Positions 28,703 to 38,919 of a stretch of DNA of 64,000 bases are shown piece after piece (within the stretch, counting starts at the first letter, position 1; each line of letters begins with the position of its first letter). The stretch spans positions 1 to 64,000 of the forward strand of contig JAOAEJ010000087.1 of NCBI GenBank assembly GCA_026416815.1, in the 5' to 3' direction. The notes under the pieces were generated by a model, which worked only from the letters and a program-made list of their open reading frames with translations, searched no databases and was not told the DNA's origin. The translations under genes were made by a program, and so were the position numbers. Source of the DNA: Clostridia bacterium (GTDB taxonomy: Bacteria; Bacillota; Clostridia; Acetivibrionales; DSM-2933).

Positions 28703-30529
28703 TTAGCCTATATATTTCATGATTTGTTTGATAAGTATATCTGTAGCTTCCTTAATGGAATACTCACTTGTGTCGATCTCTATATCAGGATTAGAGGGTT
28801 TTTCATAAGGGCTGGATACTCCTGTAAAGTTTGGTATCTCACCTTCTCTAGCCTGTTTATAGAGTCCTTTTACATCTCTTTTTTCACATTCTTCCAACGA
28901 TGTGCTCACATAAATTTCAATGAATTCATCACCGATAATTTCTTTTGCATTTCTCCTGTCACTTTCGTAAGGAGAAATAAATGAGGTAATAGTGATAATT
29001 CCTGCATCGTTCATTAATTTGGCTACCTCTGACACTCTTCTGATGTTTTCAATCCTATCGGCTTCTTTAAAGCCTAAGTTTTTATTTAGGCCGTGCCTTA
29101 TATTGTCTCCATCAAGTAGCATAGTATGTTTGCCCATCGCAACAAGTCGCTTTTCAACCTCATTGGCAAGGGTTGATTTACCTGCTCCCGATAGACCTGT
29201 AAACCAAAGGGTCAATGGCTTTTGTCCCTTTTGCTTGGAACGGATCTCCTTTGTGATATCTGTATCCTGCCATACAACATTGGTTGCTCGTCTGAGGGAA
29301 TGTTCGATAACACCGCAGGCAGAAGTCATATTTGTAACTCTATCTATTAAGATTAAGCTTCCTAATGCTCTGTTGTTTTCGAATTTATCAAAGACCATAT
29401 TCTCAGATAAAGAAATATCGCACTCAGCCATTTCATTTTTAAACAATCTGTCGGCAGCAATATGCTTTCCTGTATTGATATCAACCTTATGTTTAATCGC
29501 CATGATCACAGCAGGAAGGATTTTTGTACCCACTTTAACAAGATAGTTTCTTCCAGCTACAAGCTCTGTATCATCCATCCATAAAATAGTTGCTGTAAAC
29601 ATGTCTGCGAGCTCTAATTCTTCATCTTTAACTAATACACATCCTCTGGACACATCCACTTCTCTATCCAACTGGATGGTTACCGGCTGCCCGGTAACTG
29701 CCTCATCAGCTTCTTGATTTGTGATAAGAATACTTTTTACCTTTGCCTTTTCATTACTAGGTAGAGTAATAAGCTCATCACCAACAGAGATTTTTCCCGA
29801 TTCAATCTGTCCTTGGAAACCTCTAAAAGTATGATCCGGTCTACTTACCCTTTGAATAGGCATAATAAAACCATCTTTATTGATATCAAGACTAACGTCT
29901 ATCTCTTCAAGATACGGTAATAATGGTAACCCACCATACCATGGCGTATTTACAGATGATTTAGTAATATTATCCCCCTCAGTTGCAGAGACTGGTATAC
30001 CTTGAATGGTTTTAAACTTAAAATTCGCAACAAGACTTAAAAATTCTTGTTTGATTTCTTCAAATCTATGCTTATCATAATGAATTAAATCCATCTTATT
30101 GACAGCCAGAACAATGTGCTTGATTCCCATCAGTGCACAAATCCTAGCATGTCTCTTTGTTTGAGTAAGCACACCTTGTTTAGCATCTACCAATATAATA
30201 GCCAGGTCGGCAAAAGCTGCACCAACCGCCATGTTTCTTGTATATTGTTCGTGGCCCGGTGTATCGGCTACAATAAAAGACCTATGGTCTGTTGTAAAGT
30301 ATCTATAAGCTACATCAATGGTAATACCTTGTTCTCTTTCAGCCATCAAGCCATCCAATAAAAGAGAATAATCAATTTCTCCTCCGCGGCTTCCTACTTT
30401 ACTGTCAAGTTCTAATGCCTGTTCCTGGTCAGCAAACAATAACTTTGCATCATATAATAAATGTCCAATAAGAGTTGATTTTCCATCATCTACAGAACCA
30501 CATGTAATAAATTTCAGTAAGCTTTTCAT
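28703..30529 (-). CDS. cysNC: Sulfate adenylyltransferase GTPase-APS kinase fusion
   Basis: This 608-residue bifunctional enzyme has an EF-Tu-like GTPase (G1 GSVDDGKST at 11-19, G3 DTPGHEQYTRNM, G4 NKMD) with beta-barrel domains to about 410. A C-terminal APS kinase follows (P-loop GLSGAGKST, then DGDNIRHGLN). CysN couples GTP hydrolysis to APS formation with CysD, and CysC phosphorylates APS to PAPS. The start overlaps the cysD stop as TAATG. An APS kinase beside an APS reductase (aprBA) means APS has two possible fates. Confidence 0.96.
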   Translation of the reverse strand: MKSLLKFITCGSVDDGKSTLIGHLLYDAKLLFADQEQALELDSKVGSRGGEIDYSLLLDGLMAEREQGITIDVAYRYFTTDHRSFIVADTPGHEQYTRNMAVGAAFADLAIILVDAKQGVLTQTKRHARICALMGIKHIVLAVNKMDLIHYDKHRFEEIKQEFLSLVANFKFKTIQGIPVSATEGDNITKSSVNTPWYGGLPLLPYLEEIDVSLDINKDGFIMPIQRVSRPDHTFRGFQGQIESGKISVGDELITLPSNEKAKVKSILITNQEADEAVTGQPVTIQLDREVDVSRGCVLVKDEELELADMFTATILWMDDTELVAGRNYLVKVGTKILPAVIMAIKHKVDINTGKHIAADRLFKNEMAECDISLSENMVFDKFENNRALGSLILIDRVTNMTSACGVIEHSLRRATNVVWQDTDITKEIRSKQKGQKPLTLWFTGLSGAGKSTLANEVEKRLVAMGKHTMLLDGDNIRHGLNKNLGFKEADRIENIRRVSEVAKLMNDAGIITITSFISPYESDRRNAKEIIGDEFIEIYVSTSLEECEKRDVKGLYKQAREGEIPNFTGVSSPYEKPSNPDIEIDTSEYSIKEATDILIKQIMKYIG

Positions 30530-31428
30530 TAGAAATACCCCTCCCTCTTACGTCTTTCCATACTAGCAGCTGCTTCTTGGTCGATAACACGGCTTGTTCT
30601 TTCGGAAGATACAGCACCTAGGGTTTCCTCAATAATTTCGTCTAATGTGTCAGCATCTGATTCACAGCCACCAGTAAGAGGGTAGCATCCTAATGTTCTG
30701 AAACGAACTTTCTTCATCTGCACTTCTTCACCTGGAAGTAATTTCATTCTGTCATCATCCACCATGATGATATTATTGTCTCTATAAACCACTGGCCTTT
30801 CTGCCGCAAAGTACAGAGGTACAATCTCAATATTTTCGCGTTTGATATATTGCCAGATGTCTTTTTCAGTCCAGTTGGATATAGGGAAAACCCTCATGCT
30901 TTCACCTTTATTAATTTTGGTGTTATACAGCTTCCACATTTCGGGGCGCTGATTTTTAGGGTCCCATGCATGAGCTGAGTTACGGAAAGAGAAAATTCTT
31001 TCTTTTGCTCTTGATTTTTCCTCATCACGTCTTCCGCCTCCAAAAGCTGCTGTAAATCCATACTTGTCAAGGGCGTCCTTAAGTGCTTGCGTCTTCATGA
31101 TATCAGTATAGGCAGAACCATGTTCAAAGGGATTTATTCCTTGCTCTACAGCCTCCATGTTTGAATAGGATATCATTTCTATTCCCAATTCCTTTGCTTT
31201 TCTATCACGGAATTCTATCATTTCTTTAAACTTCCATGTGGTATCTATATGCATAAAGGGAAATGGTGGTTTTTCAGGATAAAAAGCCTTCATAGCAAGA
31301 TGCAGCATAACTGAGCTATCTTTACCTATGGAGTAAAGCATTACCGGTTTTTCACACTCTGCTGCAACTTCCCTCATTATGTATATTGCTTCAGCTTCCA
31401 GCTGATCTAAATGTGTCAACTCTTTCAC
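30529..31428 (-). CDS. cysD: Sulfate adenylyltransferase subunit 2
   Basis: CysD has the PP-loop [13 protein letters not shown] and the family-wide stretch [16 protein letters not shown]. It ends in KREGYF, as usual. It adenylates sulfate with ATP in complex with CysN. I choose GTG 31428 (protein starts with [13 protein letters not shown], like relatives, behind AAGGGGG); an ATG at 31476 would add 16 atypical residues. Confidence 0.95.
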   Translation of the reverse strand: MKELTHLDQLEAEAIYIMREVAAECEKPVMLYSIGKDSSVMLHLAMKAFYPEKPPFPFMHIDTTWKFKEMIEFRDRKAKELGIEMISYSNMEAVEQGINPFEHGSAYTDIMKTQALKDALDKYGFTAAFGGGRRDEEKSRAKERIFSFRNSAHAWDPKNQRPEMWKLYNTKINKGESMRVFPISNWTEKDIWQYIKRENIEIVPLYFAAERPVVYRDNNIIMVDDDRMKLLPGEEVQMKKVRFRTLGCYPLTGGCESDADTLDEIIEETLGAVSSERTSRVIDQEAAASMERRKREGYF

Positions 31429-31526
31429 GATTACAGCCCCCTTGAATCCAAATATTTTCTTTCCTACTAATCTCAAATTTTTCTTGTAAGTAGTAGTGCT
31501 ATTTATCAGTTTGATGAAATAAAGTT

Positions 31527-31841
31527 TTAATATTTATTAGCGTCTTTTTGATTGATTGTTATTTTTTCTTCTTTTCCGTCGGGTTTTACTATAAACCAGT
31601 GGAGAAGGTCTTTATCCTGTATTGTGTGAAGACAAGCTCCTTTTCCTCCAATGTCAGCCCCAAGAAAGTATTTTATAGCTCCTGCTTTACACTCTTTCAG
31701 ACATGCAGTGCAGCCCCAGCAATCCTTTTCATATTTTATGAACGCTTTATTGGTCTCGTCTTTATATATAAGGCTTCCTGGGCAAACCTTAAGACATTTA
31801 CCGCAGGCTGTACATTTTTCTTTGTCTATTTTAATGCTCAT
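31527..31841 (-). CDS. aprB: APS reductase beta subunit, ferredoxin-like
   Basis: This 104-residue protein has two [4Fe-4S] motifs, Cys10-13-16-20 and Cys41-44-47-51, then a C-terminal tail as in AprB. It passes electrons to the FAD of AprA for APS reduction to sulfite and AMP. The start ATG 31841 lies inside the end of aprA with an 11-bp overlap. In this setting the enzyme is probably assimilatory. Confidence 0.9.
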   Translation of the reverse strand: MSIKIDKEKCTACGKCLKVCPGSLIYKDETNKAFIKYEKDCWGCTACLKECKAGAIKYFLGADIGGKGACLHTIQDKDLLHWFIVKPDGKEEKITINQKDANKY

Positions 31842-33513
31842 AAATATCATCTCTTTCTACAGGTTCTCTTAAAAGAATCTTGAATTCCCCATTCTCATAG
31901 CGGGAATTAACATATTTTAAGAAGTTTGCATCATCCTTTTCGGGATAGTCTGCATTTTCCTGATAACATTTCCACCTTGTTTCTTTTCTTGCTTCCAAGT
32001 GCCTTATTAATGCCTTACAAACGTCAAGACGGTCGATTATTTCATAGATAAATAAGAGTTGGTGCAGATCCTGTGCTTTTAGCGTTTTGCTTATATCTAC
32101 CAGTTCGTCTATACGCTGTTTGGCAATCTCAAGCCTTTTCTTGCTGTATATATATCCGGTAGAAATACCTCCCGCGTATTCATCCATAACCTTTTGCATT
32201 GCCTCTTCCACCTGTTCTATGGTGTACGGACCTGCTGCACGGGTCAGGAAGCTATCCACTTCACGAAGCTTTTGGTCTATTTCGCTGTCTTGAAGCGTTT
32301 CCAGTTTCTTGCCTGCTATATACTCCATTGCCGCTATTGAAGCAATTTCTGCTTCTGCGAAGCATCCGGTAACATATTTTTTCGGGCTCCCACCGGCTAC
32401 GTCCCCTGCTGCGTAGAGTCCTTCAATGGTTGTAGCTCTATCGGTATCTACCCAGTAGCCGCTTGATGTATGGCCTCCTACTATATAAGGCTCGGTACCT
32501 TCAATTTCCAGGTTTTCATCTGCTGGTCCTACACCTTTTTCTATCCACTTCAGGGTTTGCGCCGGAGCCATATTTAAGTATGCCTTATAGAGTTCTTCTT
32601 CCTGCTCCTTGGTTATGCCAACGGTCTGAAGATAACACGGGCCTTCTCCATTCCTGTTTTCCATGACTGTGGAATAGAGCCTCATTGGAGTTGTAGGCTT
32701 ACCGTATTTTTTTACGTAATCCTCTCCCTTGCCGTTTATCTGCCGAGCCCCGATTCCCTGCGCAGTAGTACCGGTAGGAGCTATTGTATCCTTACACCTG
32801 AGAGCTATAAACCTCATTTCAAAGCTGGTCATCTCAGCACCTGCCCTAATACCCATTGCGTATCCGGCACCGGTATTGAACGGACTATACCACATTTTAT
32901 GCCTTGAGAATCCGGGGTTATTGGACTTGTAAATTCCCGCTGCCCCTCCGGTAGTACAGATAACAGCCTTTGCATAAATAGTGTAGAAGTTATTTTCCTC
33001 AATGGAGAAGCCATAGGCCCCTATTATTTTTTGTTCTTTTACTATATAGTCGATTATGTTTACCTTGTTTAAAATCTTTATATTTTGCTTTTCCTCAACT
33101 GCTTTTGCAAGTATGGGTTTTATATTTTCACCGTTTATTTTTATGCTTCTCTTTCCCCTGGACACGTATTTGCCGTTTTCATCCTTAAGTATGGGGAGTC
33201 CCAGACTTTCTATTTTTTCGGTCACTTTATTCAGCCTTTTAGCTATTGTATATACCAGGTCTTCTCTTATTAATCCGTCGGAATCCCTTTTCACATAGTC
33301 TACAAACGACTCCGGAGTTTCCCCTTCATTGATATAGGCGTTTATAGCATTTACTCCCGCTGCAAGACACCCGCTGCGCTTTATGTTTGCCTTTTCTGCT
33401 ATGATAACCTCTACAGACGAATTTTCCGCAATGGTTAGTGCGCCGTAGCAGCCCGCCGTACCGCCTCCTATAATAAGAATATCCGTTTTTAAGATTTTAG
33501 GCTCTAGAGTCAT
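31831..33513 (-). CDS. aprA: APS reductase alpha subunit
   Basis: This 560-residue flavoprotein of the fumarate reductase/AprA family has an N-terminal dinucleotide fold DILIIGGGTAGCYGALT and the AprA-type sequence GGHTSSGYWVDTDRATTIEGLYAAGD. FAD-dependent AprA reduces adenylylsulfate. Its pairing with aprB, cysD/cysNC and a siroheme sulfite reductase gives a complete sulfate-to-sulfide route. Confidence 0.92.
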   Translation of the reverse strand: MTLEPKILKTDILIIGGGTAGCYGALTIAENSSVEVIIAEKANIKRSGCLAAGVNAINAYINEGETPESFVDYVKRDSDGLIREDLVYTIAKRLNKVTEKIESLGLPILKDENGKYVSRGKRSIKINGENIKPILAKAVEEKQNIKILNKVNIIDYIVKEQKIIGAYGFSIEENNFYTIYAKAVICTTGGAAGIYKSNNPGFSRHKMWYSPFNTGAGYAMGIRAGAEMTSFEMRFIALRCKDTIAPTGTTAQGIGARQINGKGEDYVKKYGKPTTPMRLYSTVMENRNGEGPCYLQTVGITKEQEEELYKAYLNMAPAQTLKWIEKGVGPADENLEIEGTEPYIVGGHTSSGYWVDTDRATTIEGLYAAGDVAGGSPKKYVTGCFAEAEIASIAAMEYIAGKKLETLQDSEIDQKLREVDSFLTRAAGPYTIEQVEEAMQKVMDEYAGGISTGYIYSKKRLEIAKQRIDELVDISKTLKAQDLHQLLFIYEIIDRLDVCKALIRHLEARKETRWKCYQENADYPEKDDANFLKYVNSRYENGEFKILLREPVERDDIYEH

Positions 33514-33609
33514 ATCGACCCTCCTTCTTTCCTCATACGCGGATAGTTCAGATTTGTTGCCTTCTGCTCTATCACTTGATTACCTGCTTTTGTATCAAAT
33601 TGCTTGAAT

Positions 33610-34491
33610 TTATAGTACTGAGCTATTATTTAGCACTTCTTTTAATACCTTCTCTAACTTTTTCCACCCAACCCTCTTGAGAGTATCTCCAAACCTCTCT
33701 TTGGGCTTGCCATGTTTATTGAAGAACTCCATTGCAGCCTCTACTACTTTAAAAAGTTGTTCCTTTGTAAATACTATAGGAATAAGCTGTTTTCCAATCT
33801 GTATCCTATTGCCGAAAAGTCCTCCGACGTATACTACAAAGCCACTCTCACCAGTCCATGCTTTTGTTGGGCATATCTTTACGCATCTGCCGCACATCTC
33901 ACATTTGCTTTCATCAAACGTTAGCTTTTTCTCTTGCTTTTCTACCGTTATAGCTTTTGCACGGCACACATTCTGACACAGTCCGCAGAAGGTACACTTG
34001 TCTTCTGACCATTGGGGTTTCATTCCGCCTTTTATCCCGATGTCGTTTTCTTCTGCTTTTAAGCAGTTGTTTCTACATCCGGTAATACCGATTTTGAATT
34101 TATGTGGAAGCGGCTTTGCATAGTATTTTTCATCTATTTCTCCAGCCAATTCCGTTGTGTCAATTAATCCACTTTTACAAACTGTACATCCCTGACACGC
34201 TGTTATCGTTCTCACAGCCGGTCCGCATGCCGCCGGCTCCATACCAGCTTCTTTAAGCTCAGTTCTTACCGCTTCAACATCCTCAAGCTTTATAAACGGT
34301 ATTTCTATACTTTGGCGGGACGTCATATGTACATATCCCTCACCGTATTTCTCCGATATTTCATAAACCTTTTTCAGGTGCTCACTTTGCATTTTTCCGC
34401 CAAATACTTTTATCCTCATTGAAAATCTATCTTTTTGCACTTGGGGGATAAATCCGTTATTTTTTAGTTCCTTATAGTCAACCTTAGCCAA
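33610..34491 (-). CDS. Small siroheme sulfite reductase with ferredoxin insert
   Basis: This 293-residue protein resembles AsrC/Fsr-type sulfite reductases. The siroheme/[4Fe-4S] ligands are Cys99-x5-Cys105 and Cys139-x3-Cys143 (TGCRNNC). Two [4Fe-4S] ferredoxin motifs follow (Cys166-169-172-176 and Cys197-200-203-207). The family reduces sulfite to sulfide with six electrons; nitrite reductase relatives exist, but the aprBA/cys neighbours favour sulfite. A 107-bp repeat lies directly upstream. Confidence 0.88.
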   Translation of the reverse strand: MAKVDYKELKNNGFIPQVQKDRFSMRIKVFGGKMQSEHLKKVYEISEKYGEGYVHMTSRQSIEIPFIKLEDVEAVRTELKEAGMEPAACGPAVRTITACQGCTVCKSGLIDTTELAGEIDEKYYAKPLPHKFKIGITGCRNNCLKAEENDIGIKGGMKPQWSEDKCTFCGLCQNVCRAKAITVEKQEKKLTFDESKCEMCGRCVKICPTKAWTGESGFVVYVGGLFGNRIQIGKQLIPIVFTKEQLFKVVEAAMEFFNKHGKPKERFGDTLKRVGWKKLEKVLKEVLNNSSVL

Positions 34492-34529
34492 TATTAACCC
34501 TCCCCGTATGATTTGTGTTCAAAATTTGC

Positions 34530-34636
34530 CTAGTGCTTTTTAACATTACAAATTTCTATTGATTCTAGTGTTAAAAATGCACTTCCTTGATTGTTGTGCT
34601 TTGCTGCTAGAAACGAATTCTGTTACAAGACACCAG
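34530..34636 (-). repeat. 107-bp two-hairpin repeat, copy 1
   Basis: Read on the minus strand, this matches 47379-47485 with five differences in 107 positions. It folds as two hairpins: GTGTCTTG with CAAAGCAC, and GTGCATTTTTAACA with TGTTAAAAAGCAC. It fills the gap between the permease stop and the sulfite reductase gene, in the sense direction. Confidence 0.85.
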
Positions 34637-34638
34637 CT

Positions 34639-35433
34639 TTAACCTCTATCCAAGCCCCACTTGGTTCTGATATTGGCTTCAATTCTACCGAAAATAATCT
34701 TATCGACTGCTAAGCCCAGCACTATAATAACAACCATTACCGCCATTACCTGACTTATATCAGCAAGGTCTCTACCTACCATCAATACCTGTCCGAGTCC
34801 TACTGTGGCTGTAAGCATTTCTCCAGCCATCAAGGCTCTCCATGCAAAGGACCATCCCTGCTTTAATCCTGAAATAACACTAGGCAAACTTGCAGGTATG
34901 ATTACATTCCAATAAATCTTTATACCGCTTGCTCCCATTGTCTTAGCTGCTCTAATATATAAGGGGGGTACATTTTTGATACCTGACTCTATAGCTATAC
35001 TGATAGCAAAGGTTGATCCTATTGCTATAACAAACATTATTGCGCCCTCACCCAAGCCGTACCAAAGAATTGCAAAGGGCAGCCAGCATATACTGGGTAG
35101 TGTTTGAAGACCGAGAATTAAAGCGCTGAAGTTTTCATCCAGATACTTGTATCTCACAATTGTAAGACCTATAATTACACCTATTACTATTGAAATTGAA
35201 TAGCCTACAATGATTCTTTTCATACTTGCAAGAACAGCTATACCTAAAGTATTATCGCCTATCAATCCAAAAAGTGTCTTAATTACTGCAAATGGGGATG
35301 GAAATGTGTAAGACTTCCAAATCTCCAGGTAGTCTACACCTATTCTATAAACCAATTCCCATATCGTCACTAGTATTAGATAGAACAGTATCTTTTTCGA
35401 TATTCCAATCACTGTCGTACTCAGCTTTTGCAA
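34639..35433 (-). CDS. SsuC-like ABC transporter permease
   Basis: This 264-residue permease of the nitrate/sulfonate/taurine (BPD_transp_1) class has about six membrane spans and the EAA-like loop (AAKTMGASGIKIYWNVIIPASLPS). It starts at TTG 35433 behind GAGGAGG, inside the ATPase gene, giving an unusual 89-bp overlap. It works with the ATPase just upstream, and probably the SsuA-like protein at 38920-39960. Confidence 0.9.
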   Translation of the reverse strand: MQKLSTTVIGISKKILFYLILVTIWELVYRIGVDYLEIWKSYTFPSPFAVIKTLFGLIGDNTLGIAVLASMKRIIVGYSISIVIGVIIGLTIVRYKYLDENFSALILGLQTLPSICWLPFAILWYGLGEGAIMFVIAIGSTFAISIAIESGIKNVPPLYIRAAKTMGASGIKIYWNVIIPASLPSVISGLKQGWSFAWRALMAGEMLTATVGLGQVLMVGRDLADISQVMAVMVVIIVLGLAVDKIIFGRIEANIRTKWGLDRG

Positions 35434-36184
35434 CTTTCTCGACCTCCTCTTTCAATTCTTTCATTATTTCAGCAACCATATAAACCAGGTCCACATTTTC
35501 TAAAAGTCTCGGTCTTGCAAGCTGTATTTTGAATTCCTTTTTGACTCTGCCCGGGTTTGCTGCCATTACTATTACCCTGTCCGCTAAAAGAACTGCTTCC
35601 TCTACATTATGAGTAACAAATATTATTGTCTTTTTTGTTTCCCACCAGATTTGCTGAAGCTCAAGCTGAAGGATATTTTTGGTCTGGCTGTCCAAAGCTG
35701 CAAAGGGTTCATCCATCAGGAGAACATCTGAATCCAAAGTCAATGCCCTTGCCAGTGCCACCCTCTGCCTCATACCTCCGGACAATTCATGGACATATGA
35801 ATTTTGGAACTTTGTTAGATGTACCATTTTAAGGTACTTTAGTGCTTTTTCCCTGCGTTCCTCCTTAGGAACTCCTGCCATCTTCATACCAAACTCCACA
35901 TTGTCTATAACCCGGAGCCACGGGAATAGCGCTGACTCCTGAAACATCATCGCCCTGTCCGAACCTGCCCCTTTAACTTCTTTTCCGCCCAGCAGAATCC
36001 TACCTTCAGTGGCTTTTTCCAGACCGGCTATTACGTTGAGAAGAGTGGATTTACCACATCCCGAAGGCCCTAAAAGACATATGAACTCGCCTTTTTTGAA
36101 TTCAAGGCTGACCCTGTCAAGAGTGTGTGTTTTCTTGTGCTTTGTATCAAATCTTTTGCTTACATTCTCTACTATCAGGCTCAA
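35345..36184 (-). CDS. SsuB-like ABC transporter ATPase
   Basis: This 279-residue ATPase has Walker A GPSGCGKST, Q loop MMFQESALFPW, signature LSGGMRQR and Walker B VLLMDEPF. Sequence class and partner permease point to sulfonate, taurine or sulfate import. It is the first gene of the aprBA-cys transcription unit, driven by the promoter at 36318-36382. Confidence 0.92.
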   Translation of the reverse strand: MSLIVENVSKRFDTKHKKTHTLDRVSLEFKKGEFICLLGPSGCGKSTLLNVIAGLEKATEGRILLGGKEVKGAGSDRAMMFQESALFPWLRVIDNVEFGMKMAGVPKEERREKALKYLKMVHLTKFQNSYVHELSGGMRQRVALARALTLDSDVLLMDEPFAALDSQTKNILQLELQQIWWETKKTIIFVTHNVEEAVLLADRVIVMAANPGRVKKEFKIQLARPRLLENVDLVYMVAEIMKELKEEVEKVAKAEYDSDWNIEKDTVLSNTSDDMGIGL

Positions 36185-36317
36185 TCTTTACACCTCACTT
36201 ATATTCATTTTGTCAATTAATAGTATTAATATCTGTTTACTCGGATTTTGGTCCCATATCACTATTCCAGCTAATTATAGCTATTAGACTAAAAACAGAA
36301 ATGCTAAAACATTTTCA

Positions 36318-36382
36318 CCTAGTATTCCTATATGTTTTATTGGTTATATATGCATTTTATATTATTATTAGTCTTCTGTCAA
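36318..36382 (-). promoter_or_regulatory. Promoter and operator of sulfur operon
   Basis: On the minus strand, TTGACA (36377-36382) and TAAAAT (36354-36359) are 17 bp apart. The site AGTATTCCTAT (plus strand, 36321-36331) lies downstream of the -10. The same layout recurs at 40.1, 40.4 and 52.1 kb. Confidence 0.75.
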
Positions 36383-36440
36383 GATACTCCAGTATTTTTT
36401 CCACCAATTCCTATACACTTACCAGGAATACCTTTCAAAA

Positions 36441-37658
36441 TTACCCAAGCATTTTTTCATTAAGATAACTTTCCATAACTAAAGCTGCTGCCCCCACTGA
36501 AATCTCATTTTCCTCAAAATGTCCGCCTCTGCTGAAAACTATTCTGCCCTCTTTACCGGAGTAACATTTATTTAACGCTACATCAGTACAAGTCTTATAA
36601 AACAAGCTTGAATGCTTGGTCAATGGACCACTTAATACGACTAATCCAGGATTTAGTAGATTTATATAATTCGCCAATCCGGTACCTAAAATCACCCCTG
36701 CACCTGTTATTACTTCCTTAGCCAGTTCATCTCCGTTTTCCGCTGCTGAACATATATCGGTATAACTTATATCTTTTATTAGCTTACTTATATTTGCACT
36801 TCGACCCTTTTTGAGTTCAGAAGTAAATTTTCTTGTTATAGAGACTATGGATGAATAACATTCAATACAACCAAACTTACCACAGCTGCAAGCCTCACCG
36901 TCTACGTCTATTACCATATGCCCAAATGCGTCTTCAGTATCGTTTATAGTTCTTACGATGGTAGCGGATGATATAGCGCCTGTTCTGATACCTATACCGC
37001 AGTTAATATATGCTATACTTTTAAACCCTTTGCCTTTACCGTATAAAAATTCTCCAAGAACTGCTGCATTTGCACCATTATCTATAATTACAGGAACTTT
37101 AAGCTCTGATTCCAGCATTAGCTTTAGCGGCGTATTTCTCCATCCTGGGGATTCAAAGTTTATGGGATTTATAATTACTCCTCTTTGCCTGTCTAAGGGC
37201 CCTACCGCTCCAACACCAATACCTAAAAGCATTTTATAGTCAATTCCAAGACTTTGCATTCCACTTCTTACAATTCTACTTATATAACTTACAGTCTTCA
37301 CAGGTGAAAAGTCCGCCTCCATGATGAAGTGTTGTTTGTAGGCAACTTCCATTTTCAGGTTTGTAATAACTATTTGGGTGTATGTTCTTGATATGTCGAT
37401 GCCGGCTATATAGTACTTACTACCGTTTACATCGTATAATACAGGCTTCCTTCCCCCAGTGGATTCACCTATTCTTGATTGCATAAGCAGGCCCATTTTT
37501 TCAAGGGGCTGCATAACCCTGTTCAGTGTACTTAGTTTCGTTTTGGTTAAAAGTGATAGATTATTTTTAGTTTGAGGTCCATTTTTCAATACTATGCCAA
37601 ATATATTTTTTGCTTCTTCCTCAATACTATTTATCGTTTCAAAACCGCTCAACATCAT
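36441..37658 (-). CDS. ROK family transcriptional regulator
   Basis: This protein of about 405 residues has an N-terminal helix-turn-helix (NNLSLLTKTKLSTLNRVMQPLEKMGLL) and a ROK sugar-kinase-like domain with the zinc motif CSCGKFGCIECYSS. ROK repressors usually sense sugars. The downstream position relative to the CE7 esterase suggests carbohydrate control, but it also adjoins the sulfur operon. The start at 37658 is behind AGAGG. Confidence 0.88.
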   Translation of the reverse strand: MMLSGFETINSIEEEAKNIFGIVLKNGPQTKNNLSLLTKTKLSTLNRVMQPLEKMGLLMQSRIGESTGGRKPVLYDVNGSKYYIAGIDISRTYTQIVITNLKMEVAYKQHFIMEADFSPVKTVSYISRIVRSGMQSLGIDYKMLLGIGVGAVGPLDRQRGVIINPINFESPGWRNTPLKLMLESELKVPVIIDNGANAAVLGEFLYGKGKGFKSIAYINCGIGIRTGAISSATIVRTINDTEDAFGHMVIDVDGEACSCGKFGCIECYSSIVSITRKFTSELKKGRSANISKLIKDISYTDICSAAENGDELAKEVITGAGVILGTGLANYINLLNPGLVVLSGPLTKHSSLFYKTCTDVALNKCYSGKEGRIVFSRGGHFEENEISVGAAALVMESYLNEKMLG

Positions 37659-37726
37659 TACAACCTCTTGTTTGTACAGGTTAATATAATTATAAGTACT
37701 TTTTACCATTCTGGCAATAAGTTTTT

Positions 37727-37772
37727 AAAAAAATTCCGGTACCTTTGTTTCATACTAAAGTAAAGGCACCGG
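37727..37772 (-). terminator. CE7 esterase terminator
   Basis: CCGGTACCTTTG pairs with TAAAGGCACCGG and is followed on the minus strand by T7. Confidence 0.85.
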
Positions 37773-37777
37773 CGTTT

Positions 37778-38743
37778 TTACTCAAATTGCTTTTTCACAA
37801 ACTCAATCATAACCTCCTCGTGATAGGAAGGAACCTCATGATCATGGTGGTGATATATTTTTATTTGCTTTTCACATTCAAGGTGATTATAAGCAGCAAA
37901 TACCGTTGATGGAGGGCATGTCTTATCTACCAGCCCAACCGCCATCAGTACCGGACATTTGATTCTGGAAGCCATGTTCATCCCATCAAAATAACTCAAC
38001 GTATCAAAAACATCTTCTTCGGTTTGCATTTCGGGATCAAGTATCCTGAAGTAATCAGATATCTCACCGTAGGGACCCTCCTGATATACTTCCCCCCCCC
38101 TTCTAAAGTTGCAAAGATATGGCTCTATGGGTATTGCAAATTTAGGGCGTTTATCAAGGGCCGCCACCGCAAGGGTAATACCTCCACCCTGGCTGAAGCC
38201 GTAGATTCCTATTTTTTCAGTATCTATTTCTTCACGCTCGCATGCAAAGTCAATGGCCCTGACACAATCAACAAAGACATTACGATAGTAATATTGGTAC
38301 TTATCAAGAATCCCCTTTGTCATCCATCCCGCTATACCCCCTCGACTGTATACTGCGGGATCGGCTGTTTTGCCGCCCTGCCCTCTTACATCTACCGCAA
38401 GCACAGCGTAGCCTTGAATAAGCCACTTGAGATAATCCACTATATACCCTTTGTTTTTGGTATATCCATGGTAGTATATTATAATCGGAACTTTATGGTC
38501 TTTATCAGCACCATTGGGTAATAAATACCATCCATTTATTCGAGAGCCTCGGAATCCATCGTAGTATATGTTAAAGGCTTTTATCTGGCTAACAGGGTAA
38601 CTATGGGGAATCAGCTCGCTATTTAGAGGTTGTCGGCTGCTTTCCTCAAGGGTTTCTCTCCAGAATGCCTCAAAGTCAGCTTTCTGAGTTAAATCCGGTT
38701 TGTATTTTTTTAATTCACTTAATTTTATATCTACATTAGGCAT
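37778..38743 (-). CDS. CE7 acetyl xylan esterase/cephalosporin C deacetylase
   Basis: This 321-residue alpha/beta hydrolase of carbohydrate esterase family 7 has the nucleophile Ser184 in GFSQGGG, an acid in GLVDKTCPPST and a histidine in HDHEVP. The N-terminal MPNVDIKLSELKKYKPDLT is typical. It removes acetyl groups from xylo-oligosaccharides. The start is ATG 38743 behind AAGGAGAGG; a longer frame to 38857 crosses the upstream terminator. Confidence 0.92.
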   Translation of the reverse strand: MPNVDIKLSELKKYKPDLTQKADFEAFWRETLEESSRQPLNSELIPHSYPVSQIKAFNIYYDGFRGSRINGWYLLPNGADKDHKVPIIIYYHGYTKNKGYIVDYLKWLIQGYAVLAVDVRGQGGKTADPAVYSRGGIAGWMTKGILDKYQYYYRNVFVDCVRAIDFACEREEIDTEKIGIYGFSQGGGITLAVAALDKRPKFAIPIEPYLCNFRRGGEVYQEGPYGEISDYFRILDPEMQTEEDVFDTLSYFDGMNMASRIKCPVLMAVGLVDKTCPPSTVFAAYNHLECEKQIKIYHHHDHEVPSYHEEVMIEFVKKQFE

Positions 38744-38820
38744 TCCTATCCTCTCCTTCTTAACGTAGTTTTCTGTGTTTGTTCTAAGTATATATTGCAA
38801 GAATTGCTGTATAAAAATTA

Positions 38821-38885
38821 AAAGAAAGTAACACGGCTTACCTCGTGTATTTATCATATACCCGATATTGCTGTGTTACTTTCTT
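38821..38885 (-). terminator. Terminator after SsuA-like gene
   Basis: AAGAAAGTAACAC pairs with GTGTTACTTTCTT and is followed by a T-rich tract on the minus strand. Confidence 0.8.
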
Positions 38886-38919
38886 ACTTAGGAGCTTTTT
38901 CTTCAAGCAAGTTTAATTT

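Noticed and set aside
36127..36468. Plus-strand gene of 113 codons between the ABC ATPase and ROK genes
   Set aside because: It has no ribosome site, has AT-driven hydrophobic content and overlaps the promoter on the other strand.
38821..38885. Fifth copy of the attenuator leader
   Set aside because: It lacks the small GACYRG hairpin before the terminator stem, so it is a plain terminator.
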